Positions 16,811-25,230 of a stretch of 64,000 bases of DNA are shown here, piece by piece. The notes beneath the pieces were generated by a model. That model ran no database searches. It saw only the letters and a program-made list of their open reading frames with translations, and had not been told where the DNA came from. The position numbers and the translations under genes are program-made. How positions within the stretch are numbered: position 1 is the stretch's first letter; each line of letters begins with the position of its first letter. The DNA comes from Brevundimonas sp. NIBR10 (lineage in GTDB: Bacteria > Pseudomonadota > Alphaproteobacteria > Caulobacterales > Caulobacteraceae), in NCBI RefSeq assembly GCF_027912515.1, contig NZ_CP115464.1, positions 2,666,001 through 2,730,000 on the forward strand, given 5' to 3'.

Positions 16811-18220
16811 ATGCGATCCACTGGCGCCGACATCCTGGTCGTTGACGACGAGGCCGACATCCGCGAGCTGGTCTCGGGCCTGCTGGAAGACGAGGGCCAC
16901 GCGGTCCGTGTCGCCTCCAACGCCGAAGAGGCCCTCGCGGGTATCCGGGCGCGCAAACCGACCCTGCTGGTGCTCGACATCTGGATGCAGGGCGGGGGGA
17001 TGGACGGGCTGGAGTTGCTCGACATGGTCAAGTCCCTGGACGCCGATCTGCCCGTCGTCATGATCTCGGGCCATGGCAATATCGAAACGGCGGTCAGCGC
17101 CCTGAAGCGCGGCGCCTATGACTTCATCGAAAAGCCGTTCAAGTCCGACCGTCTCGTGGTCGTCATCCAGCGCGCGCTGGAAGCCGCCAGCCTCAAGCGC
17201 GAGAACCGCCGTCTAAGGGCTCAGGCCTCGGTGCCGACCGGCCTGATCGGCCGATCCGCCGCCGCCCAGATCCTGCGCACAACGATCTCCAAGGTCGCGC
17301 CGGCCAACAGTCGCGTCCTGATCTCGGGCCCGCCCGGATCGGGCAAGGAACTGGTCGCGCGCCAGATCCACGAGGCCAGCCCCCGTTCGCGGGGCGAGTT
17401 CGTCGCCATCTCGGCCGCCGGGATGACACCGGAACGCCTCGACCTCGAACTGTTCGGCGAGGAGGGCCACGACGGCCGCCCGCGCAAGATCGGCGTGTTC
17501 GAGCGCGCCCACAACGGCACCCTTTATCTGGACGACGTCGGCGACATGCCGCGCGAAAGCCAGAGCCGTATCCTGCGCGTCTTGGTCGAACAGCGGTTCC
17601 GTCGGGTCGGCGGAGAACAGGACGTCCAGGTCGATGTCCGCGTCGTGACCTCGACCTCGCGCGACCTCAAGATCGAGATCACCGAGGGACGGTTCCGCGA
17701 GGACCTTTTCCACCGGCTGAACGTCGTGCCGATCCGGGTCCCGGCCCTGTCCGAACGCCGCGAGGACATCCAGGAACTGGTCGAATATTTCATCGACACC
17801 CTCAGCGCCTCGCAGGGGCTGCCGCGCCGGACCCTGGGCGACGACGCCATCGCGGTGCTTCAGGTCAATCCCTGGCCCGGCAACGTGCGTCAGTTGAGGA
17901 ACAATGTCGAACGGCTGCTGATCCTGGCCACAGGCGACATCAACGACCCGATCTCGGCCGAAATGCTGCCTCAGGAAGTCGCCTCGGGGTCGTCGGGCGG
18001 CGGCGCGGGCGCCGAACGCACCATCGCCCTGCCTCTGCGCGAGGCCCGTGAGGTGTTCGAGCGCGAATATCTGGCGGCCCAGATCATGCGTTTCGGCGGA
18101 AATATCTCGCGCACGGCCGCATTCATCGGCATGGAGCGTTCCGCGCTGCACAGAAAGCTGAAGTCGCTGGGCGTGTCGCCCTCGCGCGGCGGCGACGATG
18201 AAGAAGGAAGTATCGACTGA
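16811..18220 (+). CDS. ntrX: NtrC-family response regulator NtrX without GAFTGA
   Basis: 469 residues: receiver domain (phospho-acceptor Asp in LLVLDIWM, Lys in IEKPFKS), AAA+ domain, and Fis-type helix-turn-helix (ISRTAAFIGMERSALHRKL). Walker A is GPPGSGKE and Walker B is LYLDDVGDMP. The GAFTGA loop needed to contact sigma-54 should sit after LELFG but is replaced by EEGHDGRPRKIGVFE. This protein therefore probably regulates without sigma-54, as proposed for other alphaproteobacterial NtrX proteins. It is in one operon with ntrY, and the last base of its stop is shared with the next ATG. Confidence 0.94.
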   Translation: MRSTGADILVVDDEADIRELVSGLLEDEGHAVRVASNAEEALAGIRARKPTLLVLDIWMQGGGMDGLELLDMVKSLDADLPVVMISGHGNIETAVSALKRGAYDFIEKPFKSDRLVVVIQRALEAASLKRENRRLRAQASVPTGLIGRSAAAQILRTTISKVAPANSRVLISGPPGSGKELVARQIHEASPRSRGEFVAISAAGMTPERLDLELFGEEGHDGRPRKIGVFERAHNGTLYLDDVGDMPRESQSRILRVLVEQRFRRVGGEQDVQVDVRVVTSTSRDLKIEITEGRFREDLFHRLNVVPIRVPALSERREDIQELVEYFIDTLSASQGLPRRTLGDDAIAVLQVNPWPGNVRQLRNNVERLLILATGDINDPISAEMLPQEVASGSSGGGAGAERTIALPLREAREVFEREYLAAQIMRFGGNISRTAAFIGMERSALHRKLKSLGVSPSRGGDDEEGSID

Positions 18221-19080
18221 TGTCGCGGGTCGCCTACGTCAACGGAAACTACCTGCCCCACAGCCAGGCCACGGTCCATATCGAGGATCGGGGCTATCAG
18301 TTCGCCGACGCCGTCTATGAGGTCTGGTCGGTGTTCGACGGCCGTCTGGGCGACCTCGACGGCCACATGACCCGCCTGCATCGCAGCCTGACCGAGCTGA
18401 AGATCCCGATCCCTATGACGAAACAGGCGCTCAAGCGCGTGCTGGACGAGACCATCCGGCGCAACCGGGTGACCAACGGCATCCTGTATCTCCAGGTCAG
18501 CCGGGGCACGGCGCCTCGCGACCATGCCTTTCCCATCGACACCCCGCCCAGCGTCGTCGTCACCGCCAAACGCATCGACCTGCGCAAGGGCGAGGCCTTG
18601 GCCGCCAAGGGCGCCGCCGGCGTGACCCGTCCCGACATCCGTTGGGGCCGTTGCGACATCAAGACGGTGGGCCTGCTGCCCAACGTCCTGGCCAAACAGG
18701 CGGCGCGCGAGGCCGGTGCCTATGAGTGTCTGATGTACGACGAAATGGGCCTGATCACGGAAGGCTCCTCGACCAACGCCTGGATCGTGGACGAGAACGG
18801 CAAGCTGCGGACGCGCGATACCCAGGCCAACATCCTGCGCGGCGTCACCCGGACCCAGCTTCTGGCCATGATCGCCGAGGAAGGCGTCGAACTGGACGAA
18901 CGGCCCTTTTCGGTCGAGGAGGCCAAGCGGGCACGGGAGGTTTTCGTCACCGCGTCCTCGACCTTCGTCATGCCGCTGGTGTCGCTGGACGGCACCAAGA
19001 TCGGCGACGGCAAGCCCGGTCCGATCGCGACCCGCCTGCGAGAACGCTACGTCGCCGACGCCCGCCGCGACGCAGTCTGA
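18220..19080 (+). CDS. dat: D-amino-acid aminotransferase
   Basis: 286 residues of PLP fold type IV. The catalytic lysine is in DIKTVGLLPNVLAKQAA, which closely follows the D-alanine aminotransferase pattern. The phosphate-binding EGSSTNAWIV and the N-terminal YVNGNYLPHSQATVHIEDRG also match. Likely role: interconversion of D-alanine and D-glutamate for peptidoglycan. A branched-chain aminotransferase is less likely given the short form and motif. The ATG shares one base with the ntrX stop (TGATG). The ntrX-dat-hfq-hflX order is shared with other Caulobacterales. Confidence 0.87.
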   Translation: MSRVAYVNGNYLPHSQATVHIEDRGYQFADAVYEVWSVFDGRLGDLDGHMTRLHRSLTELKIPIPMTKQALKRVLDETIRRNRVTNGILYLQVSRGTAPRDHAFPIDTPPSVVVTAKRIDLRKGEALAAKGAAGVTRPDIRWGRCDIKTVGLLPNVLAKQAAREAGAYECLMYDEMGLITEGSSTNAWIVDENGKLRTRDTQANILRGVTRTQLLAMIAEEGVELDERPFSVEEAKRAREVFVTASSTFVMPLVSLDGTKIGDGKPGPIATRLRERYVADARRDAV

Positions 19081-19221
19081 AGGCCGACAAGTCCCTGAAT
19101 AAGCTGCCGGGACGGTTGCGGCGGTCGCGAACCCTCGTCTAGGGTAGGCGCGCCGGGCAATCGATCCGGACCCGCGCTCTCCCCGACGCGGCGTAACAAG
19201 CAAGAACAGGACAAACCTGCC

Positions 19222-19467
19222 ATGTCGCAAGACAAGCGTCAGAACCTTCAGGACACCTTCCTCAACTCGGTCCGCAAGACCAAGACCCCGCTGACCATCT
19301 TCCTGGTCAACGGCGTCAAGCTCCAGGGCATCGTGACCTGGTTCGACAATTTCTGCGTGCTGCTGCGTCGCGACGGCCAGTCGCAGCTGGTCTACAAACA
19401 CGCCATCTCGACCATCATGCCCTCGGCTCCGGTCCAGCTCTACGAGCCCGAAGCCGACGAGGACTGA
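19222..19467 (+). CDS. hfq: RNA chaperone Hfq
   Basis: An 81-residue Sm-like protein that forms hexamers and pairs small RNAs with mRNAs. Sm1 is readable in [20 protein letters not shown] and [20 protein letters not shown]; Sm2 has the hallmark YKHAISTI. The ATG follows a purine-rich AGAACAGGACAAA leader. The ~140-base gap to dat suggests its own promoter, and the gene is followed by a large inverted-repeat element before hflX. Confidence 0.98.
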   Translation: MSQDKRQNLQDTFLNSVRKTKTPLTIFLVNGVKLQGIVTWFDNFCVLLRRDGQSQLVYKHAISTIMPSAPVQLYEPEADED

Positions 19468-19504
19468 GCGCCCGTCACGGTCCTCCAGCCGTAGGAAAGC
19501 GCTT

Positions 19505-19703
19505 GTCATCCCGGCCGCAGCGAAACGTAGAGCCGGGACGCTGACGCACACATTAAGGCCTCCCGGAAATCGCGCCAGCGATTGTCCGGGAGACAACTTG
19601 CCCGCTCTCGGCATTTTCCCGGATAGCCGCTTCGCGTCTTCCGGGCGGAAATGAGGGAACGCCTTTCCGTCCCGGCTCTTCGCTTCGCTCCGGCCGGGAT
19701 GAC
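19505..19703. repeat. Large inverted-repeat element between hfq and hflX
   Basis: Two 36-base arms (19505-19540 and 19668-19703) are reverse complements with only about three mismatches. Between them lie further self-complementary pieces: a CCCGGA...TCCGGG pair around 19562-19593 and another around 19617-19655. The whole ~200 bases could fold into one cruciform-like RNA or DNA structure. No protein-coding signal is convincing. The sequence style (GTCATCCCGGC at one end, GCCGGGATGAC at the other) suggests a dispersed, non-autonomous repeat, but copy number cannot be checked here. It lies in the hfq 3' region just before hflX. Confidence 0.75.
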
Positions 19704-19735
19704 AAGCTTGAACGCGTGGCGAAACGGCCCATCTA

Positions 19736-21091
19736 TTGACTGCCTCCGTCTCCAACCCACGAGCCTTCTTGACCTCAAAACTGATCGACCATTCCGTCCC
19801 CCTCATCCGGGCCATCGTCATCCATCCCGACGGACGCGGCGACAGCACGCGGCTGGCCGAGGAGCGCCTGCAAGAGGCCGTGGGCCTGGCCCGAGCGCTT
19901 GACCTCGACGTCCGCGCCGAAGAGATCGTGCGTATCCGCAAGATCACCCCCGCCACCCTGTTCGGCTCGGGCAAGGTCGAGGAACTGGCCGCCCTCGTGC
20001 GCGCGGCCGAGGCGGAGGCCGTCGTCGTCGATGACGACCTGACGCCTGTTCAGCAGCGCAATCTTGAGAAGGAATGGGAGTGCAAGGTCATCGACCGCAC
20101 CGGGCTCATCCTCGAAATCTTCGGTCGTCGCGCCCGCACCAAGGAAGGTCGGCTGCAGGTCGAACTGGCCCGGCTGGACTATGAGAAATCCCGCCTCGTC
20201 CGCACATGGACCCACCTGGAGCGGCAACGCGGCGGCACCGGGTCGACCGGCGGTCCCGGCGAGACCCAGATCGAACTCGACCGCCGCCTGATCGCCGACC
20301 GCATCGTCAAGCTGAAGGGCGAACTCGAAGAGGTCCGCCGCACGCGCGGCCTGCACCGGAAACAGCGCCAGAAGGTGCCGTTCCCGACGATCGCCCTGGT
20401 CGGTTACACCAACGCGGGCAAGTCGACCCTGTTCAACCGGCTTACGGGGTCGGAGGTCCTGGCCAAGGACCTGCTGTTCGCCACCCTCGACACGACCCAG
20501 CGCACCATCCGCTTGCCGCAAGGCAGGCCGGCGATCGTCGCCGATACCGTGGGCTTCATCTCCGACCTGCCGCACGAACTGGTCGAGAGCTTCCGCGCCA
20601 CCCTGGAAGAGGTGGGCGAGGCGGACCTGATCCTGCACGTGCGCGACATCGCCAGCCCCGATTCCGACGCCCAGTCGAAGGATGTTGAGGCGGTGCTGAA
20701 ACAGATCGAGATTCCCGAGGGCAAGACCCGCCGAATCCTTGAGGTCTGGAACAAGACCGACCTGCTCGACGCCGATCTGCGTGAGGCGGTGCTGGGTCAG
20801 GCCGAACGGCTGTCCGTCGAGGGCAAGGCCGCCGCCGTCTCGGCCTGGACCGGGGAGGGGGTCGAGGCCTTGCGCCAGATCATCACCGGCCTGATCGACG
20901 ACGACCCCGAGACCGAACTGACGCTCGATCCGTCCCAAGGCGAGGCCCTGGCCTGGCTGTACGAGCACGGCCGGGTCACAGGGCGGGATACGGATGAGGA
21001 GGGCCGCACCCACCTGACGGTCCGCCTCGCGCCACAGGCCCTGGGTCGGTTCGAGCGCCAGTTCCAGAGAGTCTGCTTCAGCGCGTCTTGA
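19736..21091 (+). CDS. hflX: GTPase HflX
   Basis: 451 residues. HflX is a ribosome-associated GTPase that splits stalled or hibernating 70S ribosomes. It has the N-terminal HflX domain (ATLFGSGKVEELAALV), a coiled region with RQRGGTGSTGGPGETQIE, and a G domain: G1 GYTNAGKST, G3 DTVGFISDLP, G4 NKTD. The frame opens at a TTG (19736), and the first clearly conserved residues (RAIVIHPD) follow about 25 residues later, so the exact start is uncertain. It lies close behind hfq, a conserved arrangement. Confidence 0.95.
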   Translation: MTASVSNPRAFLTSKLIDHSVPLIRAIVIHPDGRGDSTRLAEERLQEAVGLARALDLDVRAEEIVRIRKITPATLFGSGKVEELAALVRAAEAEAVVVDDDLTPVQQRNLEKEWECKVIDRTGLILEIFGRRARTKEGRLQVELARLDYEKSRLVRTWTHLERQRGGTGSTGGPGETQIELDRRLIADRIVKLKGELEEVRRTRGLHRKQRQKVPFPTIALVGYTNAGKSTLFNRLTGSEVLAKDLLFATLDTTQRTIRLPQGRPAIVADTVGFISDLPHELVESFRATLEEVGEADLILHVRDIASPDSDAQSKDVEAVLKQIEIPEGKTRRILEVWNKTDLLDADLREAVLGQAERLSVEGKAAAVSAWTGEGVEALRQIITGLIDDDPETELTLDPSQGEALAWLYEHGRVTGRDTDEEGRTHLTVRLAPQALGRFERQFQRVCFSAS

Positions 21092-21094
21092 GGC

Positions 21095-21769
21095 TCAGGC
21101 CTTGGCGGCCAGGACCACCCCGACCAGCACCGCGACCCAGTGGACGCTGGCGGCGGCGACGACGTGCCCGTGCCAGATGGCCCGGAAATATTTGAGCCGC
21201 TTCTGGACGTAGAACAGGACGCCGGTCGTATAGACCAGCCCGCCGATGCCGAGCAGCAGCAGGGCGACCCAGGATCCGTGCGCCAGCATCGGCTGGAAGG
21301 CGATCAGCACCAGCCAGCTCAGCGCGATATAGATTGCGACCCAGAAGCCCTTGCCGAGGCCGGGCAGGAACAGCTTGCCCAGCGCCCCCAGCGTCGCCAG
21401 CCCCCACACCGCCCCGGTCATCGCCCAGGCCCAGGCCCCGGTCAGGGTGTGGGTCGTGAACGGAGTGTAGGAGGCCGCAATCATCAGAAAGATGCCCGCG
21501 TGGTCCAGCCGGCGCATGATCGGCTGGAACCGGGGGGCGGCGAAATTATAAGCGGTCGAGAAACCCAGCATGGCCAGCAGACCGGCCGCATAGACGCTGG
21601 TCGCCGCGATCAGGCCGACATCCCCGCGTGACACCGACAGGCCCAGCAGAACCCCGCCCCCGAACAGGGCGAGCGTCAGGCCTGTCAAATGCACGATCAA
21701 GTCCGCCAGCCGGGCCCCCGACGTCGGATAATGGGCCGAGATCCGGAAAATGTCTCTCATGTCCGCCAT
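21095..21769 (-). CDS. Hemolysin III / PAQR-family membrane protein
   Basis: 224 residues with seven hydrophobic segments. Family motifs include FSTAYNFAAP, RRLDHAGIFLMIAASYTPF (conserved Asp-His) and the C-terminal HGHVVAAASVHW with the metal-binding histidines. PAQR proteins are thought to be membrane-embedded zinc hydrolases or receptors; the name hemolysin III is historical. It is convergent with hflX, with only a three-base gap. Confidence 0.87.
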   Translation of the reverse strand: MADMRDIFRISAHYPTSGARLADLIVHLTGLTLALFGGGVLLGLSVSRGDVGLIAATSVYAAGLLAMLGFSTAYNFAAPRFQPIMRRLDHAGIFLMIAASYTPFTTHTLTGAWAWAMTGAVWGLATLGALGKLFLPGLGKGFWVAIYIALSWLVLIAFQPMLAHGSWVALLLLGIGGLVYTTGVLFYVQKRLKYFRAIWHGHVVAAASVHWVAVLVGVVLAAKA

Positions 21770-21869
21770 GTCGAGCCGGTCGTTTGAAAGGTGTGCCTAA
21801 ACCTAAGACCGGATGGCCGTTGATCAAGGCGTCACGATGTCACCCGACGCCGTTTCGGCCGGGGTCGTC

Positions 21870-23465
21870 CTACCGGTGCGCCTCAAGATAGCCGATCAAC
21901 CGGCTCATGTTGTTGATGTAAAGCCCTGTCGAGATCCCGACCGGTCCGGTCGCTTCGGTGAAGGGCGAAGTGTCCCATTCGTCGCCGACCTGACCACGAT
22001 CAACGAAGCCGGGCGGTGGCGTAGGCGGGCCGTCGCCCCGGTAGGGGTGGCTGGTGGTGCGGAGTTCCAGCGGCCAGTAGCCCTCGGTGTTCAACTCACC
22101 GATCAGCACGGCCGCATCATTGGCCGCCTGGGTCCGGGCCGCCGTGATGTTCAGGTCCGACCCGCCGACCGCCCGCGTGACCACATAGCGGGGGAGCAGG
22201 GAGGGGCCGCGCCCCATAAGCACCGACCCGGCCGTCGCCGCCTCGGTGGACAGGGCCGCGGTCCGCTCGAACCGCGCGCGCAGGGCCGCCACGTCGACCC
22301 GTTTCTCGGCGCGGGTGTCGCGGGTGTCGAAATCCGACCAGTATTCGCCGTTCTGGGCATTCGAGCCCCGCCGGTGCGTCCCGATCAACCGGCCGGTGCC
22401 GGGCTCGTAGTTGCGGTGGAAGTTCAGCCCGTTGGCGGCCCGCTGATCCGCAGGAATTTCGACACTGGCCAGCCAGTCGATGGCCTCGGAGATGCGCGCC
22501 AGATATTTCCGTTCGCCGGTCTGGCCATAGTAGTCGAGCAACTGGCCGATCGCCGCCGCCGTGCCGTGGGGCGTGATCGCCGCCGGTTCATAGGTCCGTG
22601 CGCCCGAGGGCTTAAGGTCGGGGGTATACTGCATGGCCCAGCCGGGCGTCGGTGCCGGCTGTTGCAGGGTGATGATCAGCTCCATCGCCTTGACCACGGG
22701 GGCCCGCACCCGCTCGTCCTTCAACTGCTGGAGCACCAGCAGCAGGAAGGCGATGTTCTCCTCCGCGACCTCGTCGTTCAGGGTGATGAAGCCGGTGTAG
22801 TCGGGGCGGCCGTGGTTTGAAAACGCGCCCATGCGCGGGTAACGCTGGGGCCAGCCGCCGTTCGGATACTGGCTCTCGAGGAGGAAATCGACGGCCTTGT
22901 CGGTCGCGGCCCGGTATTTCGGATCGCCCTTTTCGAGGTGCAGGCGAAGCAGGAACCGCCCGCATTCGACCGTCGCATGATCGTCGAAGGTCGCATTGCC
23001 GTAGTAGTGCTGGAATTCCTCCAGCCGCCATCCGTTCTTTCCGATCGTCTCGTACCAGCGTTTCAGCGAGGCCTCGCCAGCCGTGTCGATGATGTAGTTC
23101 CAGCCGCCGGACGGATGCTGGCCCGCGATCAGGGCGGCCGCCGTGCTCTCGGCCGCCGCATAATACATCTCGTCGCCCGTGGCGTGCCAGGCGTCGAGGA
23201 AGGTCTGGCCCATTTCGGGCGTGCCCGGTGCCTGGGTCCAGATCATGGATGGATAGGCCTCCATCTCACCCCACCGCCGCGAGAAATCGGCCAGGTAGGA
23301 CCAGACATAGCCGCCCCCCACCGCCACCTTGTCGGTCATGAAACGGGTCGCCCGCGCCATGGCGGCCCTGACCGTCTCCGGCGTCGCGTCGGCAGCGAAC
23401 GCAGATGTGGTGGGCAGCAGGGGCAGGGCGGCGGCGGACAGCAGCCAAGTGCGACGGTTCAGCAT
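21870..23465 (-). CDS. PL10-like pectate lyase, secreted
   Basis: A 531-residue exported protein. The signal (MLNRRTWLLSAAALPLLPTT ending SAFA) has twin arginines and an AxA cleavage site. The body contains repeated alpha/alpha-toroid helices and the pectate-lyase family 10 hallmark LLESQYPNGGWPQRYP (about residue 190), an earlier related QHPSGGWNYIID, and GRPDYTGFITLNDEV. It is predicted to cleave polygalacturonate by beta-elimination. It is longer than the core PL10 domain, with extra C-terminal sequence. It sits one base downstream of the GH43 gene on the same strand, so the two are almost certainly one operon. Confidence 0.82.
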   Translation of the reverse strand: MLNRRTWLLSAAALPLLPTTSAFAADATPETVRAAMARATRFMTDKVAVGGGYVWSYLADFSRRWGEMEAYPSMIWTQAPGTPEMGQTFLDAWHATGDEMYYAAAESTAAALIAGQHPSGGWNYIIDTAGEASLKRWYETIGKNGWRLEEFQHYYGNATFDDHATVECGRFLLRLHLEKGDPKYRAATDKAVDFLLESQYPNGGWPQRYPRMGAFSNHGRPDYTGFITLNDEVAEENIAFLLLVLQQLKDERVRAPVVKAMELIITLQQPAPTPGWAMQYTPDLKPSGARTYEPAAITPHGTAAAIGQLLDYYGQTGERKYLARISEAIDWLASVEIPADQRAANGLNFHRNYEPGTGRLIGTHRRGSNAQNGEYWSDFDTRDTRAEKRVDVAALRARFERTAALSTEAATAGSVLMGRGPSLLPRYVVTRAVGGSDLNITAARTQAANDAAVLIGELNTEGYWPLELRTTSHPYRGDGPPTPPPGFVDRGQVGDEWDTSPFTEATGPVGISTGLYINNMSRLIGYLEAHR

Positions 23466-23466
23466 C

Positions 23467-25089
23467 TCAGAGCGCCCTGAAGGTGAAGTTCCGGAACCGC
23501 GCCTCGCCGTTTCCGGCCGAGTAGATCCCGGGCCTCAGCATCATGAAGCCGTTCCTGACGTTCTGGTTATAGCCCGACACCTCCATATGCCGGTCGAACC
23601 GCCGCCAGGTCACCCCGTCCGCGCTCGAGTCGAAGAACAGGACGTTGTAGGCGTTGGTCATCCGCAGGTGCATCTTCGTACCGAACGGATTGGCCGGACG
23701 GCCGCGCTCGATGCCGTACTGGTGGGTCACGAACCGGCCCTTGTCGAACCCGACCCCGGCATAGAGTTCGCGATCGTAGAACATGATCAGCCCGGCCGTG
23801 ACGCCCGGATCGACCTCAATCTCACACGTGATCTCATAGGCCTGGTCGCCCTGGACAAAGGTCAGAGGCGAGCAACTGCTGGGTGCCGTGCCCTTGGCGC
23901 GCATGTGCAGGGTGCCGTTCTCGCGTCGCAGCCGGGATTTCTCGTCACCTTCCGGCGCGTAGAAGCTCCATTGCAGGCCGAACTTGTCGGTCGAGAAATC
24001 GTCGGACAGCGCCATGCCGTGCGGCACGGCTTCGCCGCCCGCGGGCTTTGCCAGGGGCGTGGCCAGGTCGCCGCCCTTGGCCCGGAACCAGCCGTCCGCA
24101 GTCCATTCGATGGGATCCAGCAGGGCTTGGCGCCCCAGGGTCCAGTAGGCGTTCTCATAGCCGTGATAGACCATCCACCAGTCACCTGCCGGGCCCTCGA
24201 CCAGGGTCGCATGACCCCGCGACCACCACTTCTCGGCTCCCGAGGCGGTGCGCACGATCGGATTGGCGGGATCGTCTTCCCATGGCCCATGGATCGACTT
24301 GGACCGCGCCACGATGACCATGTGACCGGTCGGCGGGCCCGAGGTGCCGCCCACGGCGGTGATCATGTAGAAATATTCGCCGTGCCGCATGACCTTGGGG
24401 CCCTCGGGTGAGAAGCTCTCCACGATCCAGTTTTCCGGATAGTGCCAGGGGTCATAGACGTGCTTGATCTCGCCGACCGTGGCCATGCCGTCGTCGGTCA
24501 GTTCGACCATGTCGCCGCCCGACAGGAACAGGTAGCGCTTGCCGTCCTCGCCGACGATGTGGCCCGGATCGATGTGGGCGGGCAGTTTCAGATCGACCGG
24601 CTCCGACCACGGCCCCTCGATCCGGTCGGCCCAGATCACATAGCTGGACCGGTAGTCGGGGAAGCGGGCGGGGATGTAGACGAAATAGCGGCCGTCATGC
24701 TTGCACAGCTCCGGCGCCCAGACCGAACCAATGTTCTTGGTCAGGGCCGCCACCACCGGCTGCCAGTTCACCAGGTCCTTCGAGTGCCAGATGTGGATGC
24801 CCGGCACCGACTCGAACGACGAGAAGGTCATGTAGTAGTCGTCGCCGTCCTTCAGGATCGACGGGTCCGGGTGATCGCCGGCCAGGATGGGGTTGAGGAA
24901 GGTTCCGTTCCCCAGATCGGCCTTCCTCTGGTTCTCGATCCCGCGCGCCCATTTCATGTGCGACCACTCGCGTCCCAGCGGCGCAGCCTCCTCATTTGTC
25001 TGCGCAAAGGCACGCCCCGACGACACGGCCGACATGGCCACACCGCCCAGAAAAAGAGAGAGCGACGAACGTCTGGTAAGCGGTGTCAT
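23467..25089 (-). CDS. Glycoside hydrolase family 43 protein, secreted
   Basis: 540 residues from the ATG at 25089, which starts a Tat-type signal (MTPLTRRSSLSLFLGGVAMS). An upstream in-frame ATG at 25137 adds only polar residues. The five-blade propeller begins at FLNPILAGDHPDPSILKDG with the catalytic-base Asp, then YYMTFSSFESVPGIHIWHSK and WAPELCKHDGRYFVY. The general acid is probably in VESFSPEGPKVM. A C-terminal beta-sandwich (from about residue 370) resembles the module that follows GH43 xylosidase/arabinofuranosidase domains. Likely role: removing arabinose or xylose side chains from pectin or hemicellulose. It pairs with the PL10 gene. Confidence 0.85.
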   Translation of the reverse strand: MTPLTRRSSLSLFLGGVAMSAVSSGRAFAQTNEEAAPLGREWSHMKWARGIENQRKADLGNGTFLNPILAGDHPDPSILKDGDDYYMTFSSFESVPGIHIWHSKDLVNWQPVVAALTKNIGSVWAPELCKHDGRYFVYIPARFPDYRSSYVIWADRIEGPWSEPVDLKLPAHIDPGHIVGEDGKRYLFLSGGDMVELTDDGMATVGEIKHVYDPWHYPENWIVESFSPEGPKVMRHGEYFYMITAVGGTSGPPTGHMVIVARSKSIHGPWEDDPANPIVRTASGAEKWWSRGHATLVEGPAGDWWMVYHGYENAYWTLGRQALLDPIEWTADGWFRAKGGDLATPLAKPAGGEAVPHGMALSDDFSTDKFGLQWSFYAPEGDEKSRLRRENGTLHMRAKGTAPSSCSPLTFVQGDQAYEITCEIEVDPGVTAGLIMFYDRELYAGVGFDKGRFVTHQYGIERGRPANPFGTKMHLRMTNAYNVLFFDSSADGVTWRRFDRHMEVSGYNQNVRNGFMMLRPGIYSAGNGEARFRNFTFRAL

Positions 25090-25230
25090 TTTGGTGCGAA
25101 ACTGTTGTGACGCTGGGGTACTGGGCATGGGGATCACTGGATTTCCTCTGACCGCTCTGCGGCGGTCTCAAGACGCGGGCGAGCCCGGGCGGATGAGGCG
25201 AGTAAACATGACTGAGGTTGGGAAAGCTAG

